Positions 33,968 through 43,012 of a DNA stretch of 64,000 nt are shown here, piece by piece. Numbering within the stretch: position 1 is the stretch's first letter; the number at the start of each line of letters is the position of its first letter. The DNA is taken from contig CCEZ01000049.1 in assembly GCA_000751555.1 (NCBI GenBank), positions 62,001-126,000 on the forward strand, given 5' to 3'. The translations under genes were made by a program, and so were the position numbers. The DNA is from Anaerosalibacter massiliensis. GTDB taxonomy: Bacteria; Bacillota; Clostridia; Tissierellales; Sporanaerobacteraceae. The notes under the pieces were generated by a model. It saw nothing but the letters and a program-made list of their open reading frames with translations, had not been told where the DNA came from and did no database searches.

Positions 33968-34130
33968 AATTAACCTCCAAATTATTTGTTGGTTATATTA
34001 TATGTTGATGATTATATGATGTCAATATAACAATTAGATATTTATTTAACTATTAGTTAGAAATATAAAACAGTATCTAGTTATTATTCTTTTCCACTTC
34101 TAATATACCATTTTTAGTATATACAAATAA

Positions 34131-34173
34131 AAAAAGCTTTAACATGTTCTCTATAAACATGTTAAAGCTTTTT
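34131..34173 (-). terminator. Terminator of the PepSY lipoprotein gene
   Basis: Perfect 18-bp stem (34131-34148 with 34156-34173, core AGCTTTAACATGTT), 7-nt loop, followed on the minus strand by more T. It lies 12 bp after the gene. Confidence 0.82.
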
Positions 34174-34184
34174 CCTCATATAAT

Positions 34185-34781
34185 TCATTCCCTGGATATT
34201 ACTTTTCCACTTTCTGCATCTATTTTTATATCATATTCTCCATTTTCTGTATGGATTTCGACTTTATAATAAGCTCCTTTATTTTCCTTATTATGATTTT
34301 CTAAATCAAGTTCAGTTATTACATCATTTTTATCTTTCATATTGTCAATTGCAATATCCCTTGCTTTATCAAAACCAATATATTTATCATAATCTGCAAT
34401 TTTATGATTATTTTGCTTTGATTCAGTCTCTACTACATCTCCTGTTTTTGCATCTACTTTTACTTCACGTTTTTCATTGTCTAATTGTATTTCAAAATCA
34501 TGATGAGTATAGTTATTCCAAGTACCTTCCAGTTCGTAATCTACTATTACCCCATTTCTATTATTTACTTCTTTCAATGCTATATCTTTTGCTTCTTCTA
34601 GTCCAATAGTCTTATTGTCTTGATTATTATTTTCATCTACTATATTGTCATCCACCTTATCTTCTTTACGCTTATCCTCTGGAATAACATTTTTATTATC
34701 TTTGTTGTTAGTTGCACATCCTGAAACAAAACTTAGAATAAGTACTCCAATTAATAAAATTAATATTTTTTTATTATTTAT
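34185..34781 (-). CDS. PepSY-domain lipoprotein, apparently starting at ATA
   Basis: A 198-aa secreted lipoprotein with two PepSY repeats (LEEAKDIALKEV... and FDKARDIAIDNM...), each ending in a VKVDAKTGDVV-type strand. The first GTG (34655) leaves only 156 aa without export signal. The frame extends upstream through ILILLIGVLILSFVSGC, a clear signal peptide and lipobox, to ATA at 34779-34781. That ATA is 7 nt after AGGGAGGG (34789-34796); no ATG, GTG or TTG lies in between at a suitable place. So the start is AUA, or the original ATG has mutated. PepSY lipoproteins may inhibit proteases or bind ligands at the cell surface. Confidence 0.8.
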   Translation of the reverse strand: MNNKKILILLIGVLILSFVSGCATNNKDNKNVIPEDKRKEDKVDDNIVDENNNQDNKTIGLEEAKDIALKEVNNRNGVIVDYELEGTWNNYTHHDFEIQLDNEKREVKVDAKTGDVVETESKQNNHKIADYDKYIGFDKARDIAIDNMKDKNDVITELDLENHNKENKGAYYKVEIHTENGEYDIKIDAESGKVISRE

Positions 34782-34871
34782 AGATTATCCCTCCCTAAGG
34801 CTTAATTAATCTTTCTTTTAATATTTTACCACTTGAAATAGAAAATATACTATTTAACTTATACTACCTTT

Positions 34872-35630
34872 CTATTTTAGATTTTGTGCTAAAACGCCTG
34901 CCCCTATAGCTCCAGCATATCTTGCCATAGGATTTGTTTTAACAGGGCTTTTAAGTTTTTTTGACAAGCTTCTAACTATATAGTCACATTCACATAATCC
35001 ACCTGTAAGATAATAGTTTGTCCTATTTGAATGCTTATTGCACAAACTGGCCACTTTGCTTACTATTGAATCAACTACAGCATAGGCTATATCCTCTTTT
35101 TTCTCTCCCCTACCAATGAGACTTATTACTTCTGATTCTGCAAAAACCGTACACATGGAACTTATAGTGATATTACTGCCAGTTTCAGCTAAATCACAGA
35201 GAGTATTTATATCTACTCCTAGAGTATTTGCCATAATCTCTAAAAATCTTCCTGTACCTGCAGAACATTTATCATTCATTAAGAAATCCACTATCATACC
35301 CTTTTCTACAGTTATAACCTTTGTATCCTGTCCGCCTATATCTACTACAGTACAATCCTCTCCTGTAAGATAAGCAGCCCCTTTTCCATGACAAGTTATT
35401 TCTGTTACCGTTTTATTAGCATAAGGGACAGAAACCCTTCCATAGCCTGTGGCTACTACTTCTATTTCCTCTTCTTTTATTCCTTTAGATACAATTTTTT
35501 CTTTTATTATATTGGCTGTTTCAATACTACTCCAACCTGTAGGCACAACAAAAGTATCTATTAATTTATCATTTTCAAATAAAGCTGTTTTAGCCGCTGT
35601 AGAACCAATATCAACTCCAGCATAATACAT
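34872..35630 (-). CDS. yjiL: Double-cubane-protein reductase: BadF/BadG/HgdC-type ATPase (YjiL-like)
   Basis: A 252-aa ASKHA-fold ATPase that uses ATP to push electrons at low potential from its [4Fe-4S] cluster, bridged between two subunits, to a partner. AGVDIGSTAAKTALF is the phosphate 1 motif, TVVDIGGQDTK phosphate 2; the cluster Cys are in NDKCSAGTGRF and SMCTVFAESEV. The frame is open to 35657, but the ATG at 35628-35630 with GGAGGGA is the start. It directly follows the double-cubane protein gene (34 bp), as in the YjiM/YjiL pair. Alternative: activator of a 2-hydroxyacyl-CoA dehydratase, but only one dehydratase-like subunit is present. Confidence 0.85.
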   Translation of the reverse strand: MYYAGVDIGSTAAKTALFENDKLIDTFVVPTGWSSIETANIIKEKIVSKGIKEEEIEVVATGYGRVSVPYANKTVTEITCHGKGAAYLTGEDCTVVDIGGQDTKVITVEKGMIVDFLMNDKCSAGTGRFLEIMANTLGVDINTLCDLAETGSNITISSMCTVFAESEVISLIGRGEKKEDIAYAVVDSIVSKVASLCNKHSNRTNYYLTGGLCECDYIVRSLSKKLKSPVKTNPMARYAGAIGAGVLAQNLK

Positions 35631-35664
35631 ATTTCTATCCCTCCTTAGAATAAGCACAGAATAA

Positions 35665-36813
35665 TTATAACATCTCTATAAATGCTGCTATTCTAGTCTT
35701 TAATTGTCCCTCATCCGCCTGTGAATAGTCAGTTTCTATACTCATATATGGTATATCTTTTTCTCCAGTTATAAATTCTTTAATCCTACGAGTTTCTACA
35801 TTATAGGTATGGCAAGCCTGTAAAATAATATCTATTACACCATCAACTTTATATTCATCTATTAGCTCAGATATCAATTCAATTCTATTATCATTTGGTG
35901 CCATAACTGAACATCCAACATTCAAATATTTTTCAGCTAATGCCTCAATTGGCTCTTTAATTTCATCAACTAAACGTGATTTTTCTTTTATGCCACTACA
36001 ATTTTCATAGCATACAACTACTGCTCCATTTGACTCTATAATAGGTATGATTTTGTCTGCAACTCCTCCAATTGGACAACCTGTTATTAAAATTCTTGGG
36101 GCATCTTCTTTTACCTTTCTAATCCCATTTGTATGTTCTTCTTTTAACTCTTTTACCATATCCATTATCTTTTTATTTTGTTCATCTTTATCAAAAGTAA
36201 AAGATGCACCATGCAAAACAGTGTGAAGTTCCATTCCAGTTATAGGAGGAGGACATATTTTACCTAGGGAATATAATTCTTTTAATGCCCTTCTTTCTTC
36301 ATTGCATTTCTTTATAGCTTTTTTCAAGTCATCATCTGTTATCTTGGTATTAAATTGTTTTTCTAATCTTTCTTTCAATATAATAATTTCATTTTTCCAA
36401 ACTAAAAGTGCATGCCTTCTATCTGTAACTTGAGGAAGCTGCATAACATGCATTGGTTTTATCTGATTTAAATATTCATACATCTTTTTCTTTCCATCAC
36501 AAGTTGTTTCTCCTACAATTATATCTGAAAAATATGTAAAAGGACATTTTTCAGTTAAAGCAAAACCATAACTTGATTTTATAAGGGGACATAAATTTTT
36601 TGGAAGGTCCCTTTCAGCATCTGGTATTGTTTCATCACTCATACCACATAGTGAAATAGGATAGGCCCCTGCAGCATATATGACCTCTATGGGAGTAAAA
36701 GTACAAAAAATTCCTACTATATGCTCTCCCGCATCTTTATATTCTTTAACCTTTATAAATGAATTTCTTCTCGCCTCATTAAAATCATTAAATACCTTTG
36801 GTAAGTTATTCAT
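35665..36813 (-). CDS. yjiM: Double-cubane-cluster-containing anaerobic reductase (YjiM-like)
   Basis: A 382-aa member of the 2-hydroxyacyl-CoA dehydratase D family. In the characterised double-cubane proteins two [4Fe-4S] cubanes share a sulfide to form an [8Fe-9S] cluster. Cys residues spread as in that family: [45 protein letters not shown] and ACHTYN. It stands as a single subunit, unlike the HgdA/HgdB-type dehydratases, which supports the double-cubane call. Start ATG 36811-36813 after GGGGAG. Its natural substrate is unknown; here it ends a corrinoid gene cluster. Confidence 0.85.
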   Translation of the reverse strand: MNNLPKVFNDFNEARRNSFIKVKEYKDAGEHIVGIFCTFTPIEVIYAAGAYPISLCGMSDETIPDAERDLPKNLCPLIKSSYGFALTEKCPFTYFSDIIVGETTCDGKKKMYEYLNQIKPMHVMQLPQVTDRRHALLVWKNEIIILKERLEKQFNTKITDDDLKKAIKKCNEERRALKELYSLGKICPPPITGMELHTVLHGASFTFDKDEQNKKIMDMVKELKEEHTNGIRKVKEDAPRILITGCPIGGVADKIIPIIESNGAVVVCYENCSGIKEKSRLVDEIKEPIEALAEKYLNVGCSVMAPNDNRIELISELIDEYKVDGVIDIILQACHTYNVETRRIKEFITGEKDIPYMSIETDYSQADEGQLKTRIAAFIEML

Positions 36814-36984
36814 TATTATCTCCCCTTTCATAAAAGTAATTTTAAAAAACAGAGATATAATTCTATATGTTTTTTATATACAAAATTTAACTATTATTTC
36901 CGTTTTTAATAATTGTTTTCCTAGTTATTTATTTTTCTATATCTTTTATGTTTCATAAACCTGAGATTTCTTCATATTTAAAAA

Positions 36985-38061
36985 CTATAGTTCATTTAAC
37001 AATTCTTCCAATCTTTCCTCTCTTATAGGATATCCTATCTCTCTTGTTATCTCCATCATAGCCTCTATATTTTCAAAGGGTGTCTCTACTGGCAAACTAC
37101 ATCCTGACATAACAACATATCCTTTAGGTGAATCCCATGCTTGTTTAACACAATTAATAACTTCTTTCTTCACATCTTTTTCCGTACCTAGATACATAAT
37201 AGATGCTGGATCTACATTTCCCATTATTTTGATTTTGTCTCCTACAGTTCTTTTACACTTTTTCAAATCTACTACATTATCAATACTAAATCCTGCTGCT
37301 CTTGTACTTACTACATCTTCCCATATAGCATCTGTTTTGCCACAAATATGCATAGTAACTCCCTTCCCTTTAGAAGTTATATATTCAACTAACCTTTTCA
37401 AATATGGTAAAGAAAATTCTCTAAAATGCTTTGGACTAACTACTGTACATGATGACATTGGCTCTGAAATTGTTACAGTTAATCCACAATCTATAACAAC
37501 CTCCGCATAATTTATTAGTGTTTGAAGAGATACCTCGCATAGCTTGTGAACAATTTCTGGATCCTTAAACATTAGTTTTGTCATTCTTTCTGTACCAACT
37601 AAAAAGAAAGCATTTGTAAAAGATCCTACTATACCACCAGAACATGGAACTTCATCTCCTAATTCTTTAACTAAATATTTCATAGCTTCTACATGTACTG
37701 GTAATCTCCCATCTTTATAAGGATCTGCAGGCTTTAACCTATCCACATCCTTATAATCTTCTATAGCAGGTCCTACAATATCTGCTGTATAGTCCTCTGG
37801 AAGTTTTACTTTGGCACCCATAGCTTCTGCCCAAGTAAAAAGATCTGTAAAAACTCGTACCCCATCATAACCAAATTTACGATAAGCAGCTATTTGTGCC
37901 TTAGCTAAAGTCTTTCCATCTGTATTAAATTCAGAAATTTTACACCCATAGATTCTAGCAACTCCGTTTGCTATATTGGGATTACAAGGCAATCTATCTA
38001 CATCTAAGCCTTTACTTAATGCCATGGCTCTTTCCATTGGAGTCATACTATCTTTCAACAT
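36985..38061 (-). CDS. URO-D-family corrinoid methyltransferase, subtype B, copy 2
   Basis: A 358-aa TIM-barrel protein of the uroporphyrinogen decarboxylase/MtaA/CmuA superfamily. It keeps the Zn site of methyltransferases: His-x-Cys in MHICGKTDAIW and a later Cys in MSGCSLPVETPFENIE. True URO-D lacks this pattern. It is a close paralogue of the gene at 41921 (same length, and SSCTVVSPKHFR, GKTD.IWEDVV and IKIMGNVDP shared). The frame runs to 38076, but the ATG at 38059-38061 after GGAGGG is the start. It probably moves a methyl group to or from the corrinoid protein; donor or acceptor unknown. Confidence 0.82.
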   Translation of the reverse strand: MLKDSMTPMERAMALSKGLDVDRLPCNPNIANGVARIYGCKISEFNTDGKTLAKAQIAAYRKFGYDGVRVFTDLFTWAEAMGAKVKLPEDYTADIVGPAIEDYKDVDRLKPADPYKDGRLPVHVEAMKYLVKELGDEVPCSGGIVGSFTNAFFLVGTERMTKLMFKDPEIVHKLCEVSLQTLINYAEVVIDCGLTVTISEPMSSCTVVSPKHFREFSLPYLKRLVEYITSKGKGVTMHICGKTDAIWEDVVSTRAAGFSIDNVVDLKKCKRTVGDKIKIMGNVDPASIMYLGTEKDVKKEVINCVKQAWDSPKGYVVMSGCSLPVETPFENIEAMMEITREIGYPIREERLEELLNEL

Positions 38062-38085
38062 TACATATCCCTCCATATGTCATTT

Positions 38086-38961
38086 CTATAAAAACTCTAT
38101 AGACCAAAGAGTAGAATTTTTCAGTTCCAAAGCTGTTCTTTTAATACAATTGTGGCCTATAATATTTATGTCTCTTCTGTTTTCTAAAATATAATCTATA
38201 GCTTCACCATAGGTTATCCTATTTTTAAATTTAATAGGATAGGATTTAACAAAGCCCATATTCTGAAAAGTTGTAGATGTCTTTCCACAAATATGCATTA
38301 TACTCTCCCCTAATTCCCTCTCCATATGTTTTAATATATTATAGGTAGATTTCCCGCTAAATTCCTTATATACTTTGGGTCCAACAATATCTTTAGATCC
38401 CGCTGGGTCTCCATAGGATATTATCTTTGCTCCTCTCTCTATTCCTTCTTTTATATATTTTACAATATTGTCTTCTGTAAGTTTTAAAAGTTCATAAACC
38501 ATTTCTTTGTTCTTTCTTATGGCCTTATAAAATACTCTTGAATCTAATAAAGAAGTTATGATAGTAAAAGGTCCTTCCACATTTAAAACTACAGTTTCTC
38601 CTTTTGAATTTAATATTTCTACAGCTTTTAAAACTTCATTTATTCTTTTTTTAGTCAAATCCATTTCTCCAATTTTTATCAATTCATGTATAGAATTGAA
38701 AGCATAACTTTTCACCCTAGGACCTGTTTTAGCATCTCCTAGTTTAATATTTCCACCTAATGCTTCTGCCTCTACAGTATTACAAAAAGGTATCCTACAT
38801 AAAGTGTCTTTTCTATATTCTTTTAATTCTTCTGATAGAGCTACCATATATTTAGCTTCAGTATGAACTTCTGGAAAATTAAGTCCTGTTTTTGTTACTA
38901 TACTCTCAGGTATTTCTTCCGTTCTGTCTCCTACACATTTAAAATCTATAATTTCACTCAT
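38086..38961 (-). CDS. URO-D-family corrinoid methyltransferase, subtype A, copy 2 (short)
   Basis: A 291-aa URO-D-superfamily protein, shorter than its relative at 40834 (352 aa). The N-terminal helix with the usual RLFRAI...DRPP is missing and the start is MSEIIDFKCVGD. The rest aligns: RIPFCNTVEAEALGG with VPFCMTVEAESMGA, YGDPAGSKDIVGPKVYKEF with the SDPSGTG segment, and Zn ligands in MHICGKTSTTF and IIGHNCIKR. ATG start after AGGTGA. It may be a second transferase with another acceptor, or a diverged copy of copy 1. Confidence 0.78.
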   Translation of the reverse strand: MSEIIDFKCVGDRTEEIPESIVTKTGLNFPEVHTEAKYMVALSEELKEYRKDTLCRIPFCNTVEAEALGGNIKLGDAKTGPRVKSYAFNSIHELIKIGEMDLTKKRINEVLKAVEILNSKGETVVLNVEGPFTIITSLLDSRVFYKAIRKNKEMVYELLKLTEDNIVKYIKEGIERGAKIISYGDPAGSKDIVGPKVYKEFSGKSTYNILKHMERELGESIMHICGKTSTTFQNMGFVKSYPIKFKNRITYGEAIDYILENRRDINIIGHNCIKRTALELKNSTLWSIEFL

Positions 38962-39005
38962 TTTATCACCTATCTATATTAGTTAAAAACATTTTTATTT
39001 CCTAT

Positions 39006-40817
39006 TTATCCAAAAGTCAAGCATTTAGTAAATAGCTTTTCATAACCTTCCTTTGTAGACAATTCAAAATACTCTATATCCTTAGCTAAATCCTCCATTT
39101 CCTTTCTTACATCCTTGGACAATAAACACATCACAGCTCCAGTCTTAGAGGAGTTCCCTATATAATTTATCCTATCATTTAGGCTTTCTGGTATGATTCC
39201 AACACCAGTCAAACTACTTGTCTTTAAATGTCTTCCAAACTGTCCTGCTATAACTATACTGTCAATATCATCAATGTCCATACCCATAAAATCAATAAGA
39301 GAATAGAATCCAGAAGAAATAGCACCTTTAGCTAACTGGACTTGTCGAATATCCTCTTGGGTTATGGATATTATTTCATCTCCCTTTTTACATATAATAA
39401 TTTTCCTCTTCTTGTCCTCTTCCATTATATGCTCCGCTAATACATGACGCCCTTCTCTTTCTAAATCCTCTTTTCTTTTCAATCTTCCAGACTTTTTTAT
39501 AAGTTCTTTTTTATTAAGCTCAGCTATAGCTTCTAATATACCACTGCCACATATTCCTACAGGTTCTGCATCTCCAATTACTTGAAGTGCAACCCCCTCT
39601 TCATTAAACTGTATGCCTTCAATAGCTCCTTCTGCTGCTCTCATACCACAGCTTATATTTGCTCCCTCTAATGCTGGACCTGCTGCACAAGAACATGATG
39701 CTAATTTTCCTTCTTTGGACAATATCATTTCTCCATTTGTTCCAATATCAATGAAAAATACATTATCTTTAGTATGTTTCAAATTAGCCACTATAGCTCC
39801 AGCCACAATATCTGCACCAATAAAACTAGAAACTCCTGACAAACAGTACAATCTTCCAAACTGTGATATTTCAAGTCCAATACTTTTAGCCCATAAGTTT
39901 TTCTCTTTTGAGAAAACTGTAGCATAAGGGGATTTTCCTATAGTATTAGTACCAATTCCTAACAGCAAATGCATCATAGTAGCATTAGCTCCTACAGATA
40001 CCTCATAGATATTTTGAATATCTATATCATTTTTATTGCATAGGTTTTCTAGTAGAGAGTTTATACAATCTACTATAACCTTTTGCAATAGATAGAGACC
40101 ATTCCTCTTTCTTTTTACAAAATCTATACGGGATAGTACATCAAGACCATATTCTTTCTGAGGATTTATAGAAGTTTCTGTCGCAATTTCCTTACCAATA
40201 TTTAAATCTATAAGGGATACAACTACTGTAGTAGTTCCAATATCTACTGCAGCACCATATAGCTTTTCTTTTGTATCTCCAGCTTCTATACCTATCAATT
40301 TATCTTCATAATATACTAAAGTGGCTTTTTCTTCTCTATATACATTGGCTAAAGCCTTTAAAAATTCAGTATTATCATAATATAACTTTCTACCTATGGA
40401 TTTTTTTAAAACTTCCTCATAAGAAATATTGTTTTCCAGTGTAGGCTTTTCCAAAGTAATAACTTCTTTGTGAATAATAGGGTTCAACTCTATCTCAGGA
40501 ATATAGCCATCTGATAGTGCTTTATAATTTTTTTCTTCTTCATATAAAAGTTTTACACATATATCACCCTTTGGATAAACAAAACAGCTAAGCCTTATAC
40601 CTTTTCCTATTTCCTTTTTTGAAAGATGTTTTAGTTCCTCCTCTGTAGGCTTATCTAGATTCCCTTTAAATATCTGTACTTTGCATTTTCCACAATATCC
40701 TTTTCCTCCACAGGGACTTTCTATAATCTCTCCGCTGTCTTGCAATATATCAAGAAGGTTTTTGCCTTCTTGATAATTATAGAATATATCTTTGTTATAT
40801 ATTTCTAATATGCTCAT
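39006..40817 (-). CDS. Reductive activator of corrinoid protein (RACo/RamA-like, 2Fe-2S + ASKHA ATPase)
   Basis: A 603-aa ATP-dependent reactivase that reduces cob(II)alamin back to cob(I)alamin when the corrinoid protein is accidentally oxidised. N-terminal plant-type [2Fe-2S] domain: Cys36, Cys42, Cys45 (SPCGGKGYCGKCKVQ) and Cys78. A linker (about 90-180) leads to the ASKHA domain (DUF4445): AVDIGTTTVVVSLIDL, FFIDIGTNGEM and GQFGRHLKTSS are the ATP-binding loops, and SCSCAAGPALEGANI is family-typical. It sits in the middle of the corrinoid cluster, which fixes its job. Confidence 0.92.
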   Translation of the reverse strand: MSILEIYNKDIFYNYQEGKNLLDILQDSGEIIESPCGGKGYCGKCKVQIFKGNLDKPTEEELKHLSKKEIGKGIRLSCFVYPKGDICVKLLYEEEKNYKALSDGYIPEIELNPIIHKEVITLEKPTLENNISYEEVLKKSIGRKLYYDNTEFLKALANVYREEKATLVYYEDKLIGIEAGDTKEKLYGAAVDIGTTTVVVSLIDLNIGKEIATETSINPQKEYGLDVLSRIDFVKRKRNGLYLLQKVIVDCINSLLENLCNKNDIDIQNIYEVSVGANATMMHLLLGIGTNTIGKSPYATVFSKEKNLWAKSIGLEISQFGRLYCLSGVSSFIGADIVAGAIVANLKHTKDNVFFIDIGTNGEMILSKEGKLASCSCAAGPALEGANISCGMRAAEGAIEGIQFNEEGVALQVIGDAEPVGICGSGILEAIAELNKKELIKKSGRLKRKEDLEREGRHVLAEHIMEEDKKRKIIICKKGDEIISITQEDIRQVQLAKGAISSGFYSLIDFMGMDIDDIDSIVIAGQFGRHLKTSSLTGVGIIPESLNDRINYIGNSSKTGAVMCLLSKDVRKEMEDLAKDIEYFELSTKEGYEKLFTKCLTFG

Positions 40818-40833
40818 AAATTTTTCACTCCAT

Positions 40834-41892
40834 CTATGATAATTTCAAAATTATATTTTCTGATGCTGATTCTTTAGCAACCTCTACCATTGACTGTATA
40901 TTCTCTAATTTAGTTCTCGGACCTATACCACAAGCTGGAGATAATATATTCACTCCACTTTTTATACAACCTCTAGAAAGATTTTTTATAATATCTGGAG
41001 AACTTTTTTCAAGGGCTAAAGTACTTACATTTCCCATAATAGCCTTATTATTTACATTGTTTGCTACTTCTTTCACATTAGCTATAGAATCAAAGCTTAT
41101 AACATCACTGTCAAGAGAATTAAGTATTCCATATACACTTTTTAGTTTTCCACATATATGTATTATGGTTCCTCCTGGAGTATAGTTTTTAATTGCACTA
41201 ACTATTTTGTTTAAATAAGGAGCGGCGAACTCTGCAAATAGTTTTGGTCCTAAAATTTCTCCTGTACCACTAGGATCTGAAATAGCTAATATATCTGCTC
41301 CAGCCTCTATCTCAGCCTTAGCAAAACATATAAGATTTTTCGTAACAAATTCCATAAATTCATGAGCCTCTTTAGGTTTCTTTCTAAGTTCTTTATAATA
41401 ATCTACAGGCTCCATCAAAGAAGATGCTGTGCTTACAGGCCCTACCAAATTAGCTATAATAGGAACATCAGAATTTTTACTTTTAAGTATTTTTATAGCA
41501 TCTAAAACTACTTTGGTTCTGCCTTTATTTAAATTTAATTCTTTAAGATTTTTCCACTCAGTAACAGAATTAATTGGATATTCTATAACTCTAGGTTCAT
41601 TTATCTTGGTACCTAAACCTACAGTAGCTCCCATAGATTCTGCTTCTACAGTCATACAAAATGGTACTCCAAAATTTTCAAATCCTCCATTTTCACAAAC
41701 TCCCATAGTAAGCTTCGCCATCATTTCTGCATCCCTATGAGCTTCTGGCCATTCCACCTTAGTAATATCCATAATATCTTCTATAATCATATTCATCATA
41801 CCGCCAGGACAAATACAAGGAGGACGATCTATTTTTTCTCTTTTTATTGCACGAAATAACCTTTCCTTTTTAGATAATGACTTTATGGTCAT
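40834..41892 (-). CDS. URO-D-family corrinoid methyltransferase, subtype A, copy 1 (MtaA-like)
   Basis: A 352-aa MtaA/MtbA/CmuA-type TIM barrel. KERLFRAIKREKIDRPPCICPG is the usual N-terminal start, FCMTVEAESMGATVG a conserved block, and the Zn ligands are in IHICGKLKSVYG and ILSPACGIGPRTKLENI. In methanogens such enzymes move a methyl group from the corrinoid protein to coenzyme M. Clostridia are not known to have coenzyme M, so the acceptor here may be tetrahydrofolate or another thiol (inference). ATG start after GGGGGA. 16 bp upstream of the reactivase start. Confidence 0.85.
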   Translation of the reverse strand: MTIKSLSKKERLFRAIKREKIDRPPCICPGGMMNMIIEDIMDITKVEWPEAHRDAEMMAKLTMGVCENGGFENFGVPFCMTVEAESMGATVGLGTKINEPRVIEYPINSVTEWKNLKELNLNKGRTKVVLDAIKILKSKNSDVPIIANLVGPVSTASSLMEPVDYYKELRKKPKEAHEFMEFVTKNLICFAKAEIEAGADILAISDPSGTGEILGPKLFAEFAAPYLNKIVSAIKNYTPGGTIIHICGKLKSVYGILNSLDSDVISFDSIANVKEVANNVNNKAIMGNVSTLALEKSSPDIIKNLSRGCIKSGVNILSPACGIGPRTKLENIQSMVEVAKESASENIILKLS

Positions 41893-41920
41893 AAAATTTT
41901 CCCCCTTAACTCAATTCATA

Positions 41921-43012
41921 TTATTCATATCTACTAAAACTCATCAATTCTTCTAATTTTTCATCTGTAATTGGCCACCCAATCTCTCTAGCTGTATCTA
42001 GCATAGCATCAATATTTTCTATAGGAGTTTCTACTGGAAGTCCACATCCTGACATAATGCCATATCCTTTAGGAGATTTATATCCATCTTTTACACATTT
42101 AAGTGTAGCCTTTCTAACATCTTCTTTAGTACCTGCATACATTATTGAAGAAGGGTCAACATTGCCCATTATCTTTATTCTGTCTCCTACAGTTTCTGTA
42201 CAATTTTTAAGGCTTGCAATATTATCTATACTTAAAGCTCCCACACCTATATCTACTATATCTTCCCATATATTATCTGTTTTCCCGCATATATGTATTG
42301 AAGTTCCAGATCCTTTAGACTTGATAAAATCTATAAATCTCTTTAAATACGGCTTTGAAAATTTCCTAAAATGCTTTGGACTTACTACAGTACAAGAAGA
42401 CATAGGATCTGCAATACTTATACCTATTCCTTGTTTAATAGTAGCATCTGCAAATCTTATACAGTTTTCTAAAGAAATTTCACATAATTTATGAACTGAT
42501 TCAGGATCTTTTATCATCATCTTCGTCATAGTTTCTACACCAATCAAAAAGAAAGCAGATGTAAAAGGTCCAACAACTAAAGCAGTACAAGGAACTTCAT
42601 CTCCTATTTCATTCTGTACATATTTCATAGCTTCAATATGGATTGGTAATCTTCCATCTTTATATGGATCTATAGGCTCTAATTTATATATTTCTGAAAT
42701 ATCCTTTATGGCTGGCTCTAAAAGATCCACTGTTTCATCTTCTGGATATTTCATCTTAGCACCCATAGCTTCTGCAATAATAAAAAGATCAGTAAATACC
42801 TTTGCACTATCTCCGCCAAATCTTCTATGAGTTGCAATAACTGCATCTGCTAAAGTTCTAGCACTATAGTTAAACTCTGAAATCTTACATCCTAAAACTC
42901 TTGCAATACCATTAGATAGATTAGGATTGCATTGAATTCTATCTACATCTTCTCCTTTTGAAAGAGCAATAGCCCTCTCCATAGGTGTCATTTCATCTTT
43001 AAACAATGGCAT
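41921..43012 (-). CDS. URO-D-family corrinoid methyltransferase, subtype B, copy 1
   Basis: A 363-aa URO-D-superfamily methyltransferase. The opening KDEMTPMERAIALSKGEDVD and the block SSCTVVSPKHFRKFSKPYLK define subtype B; Zn ligands are in IHICGKTDNIWED and IMSGCGLPVETPIENI. It overlaps the corrinoid-protein gene by 14 bp, so the two products are made together, which suggests that this is the enzyme that loads methyl groups on the corrinoid. It resembles the substrate-methyltransferase side of some acetogen O-demethylases, but the methyl donor is unknown. ATG start after AAGGGGG. Confidence 0.84.
   Translation of the reverse strand: MPLFKDEMTPMERAIALSKGEDVDRIQCNPNLSNGIARVLGCKISEFNYSARTLADAVIATHRRFGGDSAKVFTDLFIIAEAMGAKMKYPEDETVDLLEPAIKDISEIYKLEPIDPYKDGRLPIHIEAMKYVQNEIGDEVPCTALVVGPFTSAFFLIGVETMTKMMIKDPESVHKLCEISLENCIRFADATIKQGIGISIADPMSSCTVVSPKHFRKFSKPYLKRFIDFIKSKGSGTSIHICGKTDNIWEDIVDIGVGALSIDNIASLKNCTETVGDRIKIMGNVDPSSIMYAGTKEDVRKATLKCVKDGYKSPKGYGIMSGCGLPVETPIENIDAMLDTAREIGWPITDEKLEELMSFSRYE

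Noticed and set aside
34185-34655. GTG start at 34655 for the PepSY gene
   Set aside because: It has no ribosome binding site and removes the signal peptide and lipobox, which continue in frame up to 34781.
35665-36813. 2-hydroxyglutaryl-CoA dehydratase subunit
   Set aside because: Dehydratases of that type need two different subunits plus CoA-transferase; here there is one subunit with its ATPase, as in the double-cubane pair.
42057-42494. 145-aa plus-strand frame within the subtype B methyltransferase gene
   Set aside because: Antisense shadow of a conserved TIM-barrel gene with intact motifs; the composition follows from the opposite strand.
36985-43012. Haem biosynthesis (true uroporphyrinogen decarboxylases)
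   Set aside because: All four have the HxC...C Zn site of methyltransferases and sit with a corrinoid protein and reactivase; no other haem genes are present.
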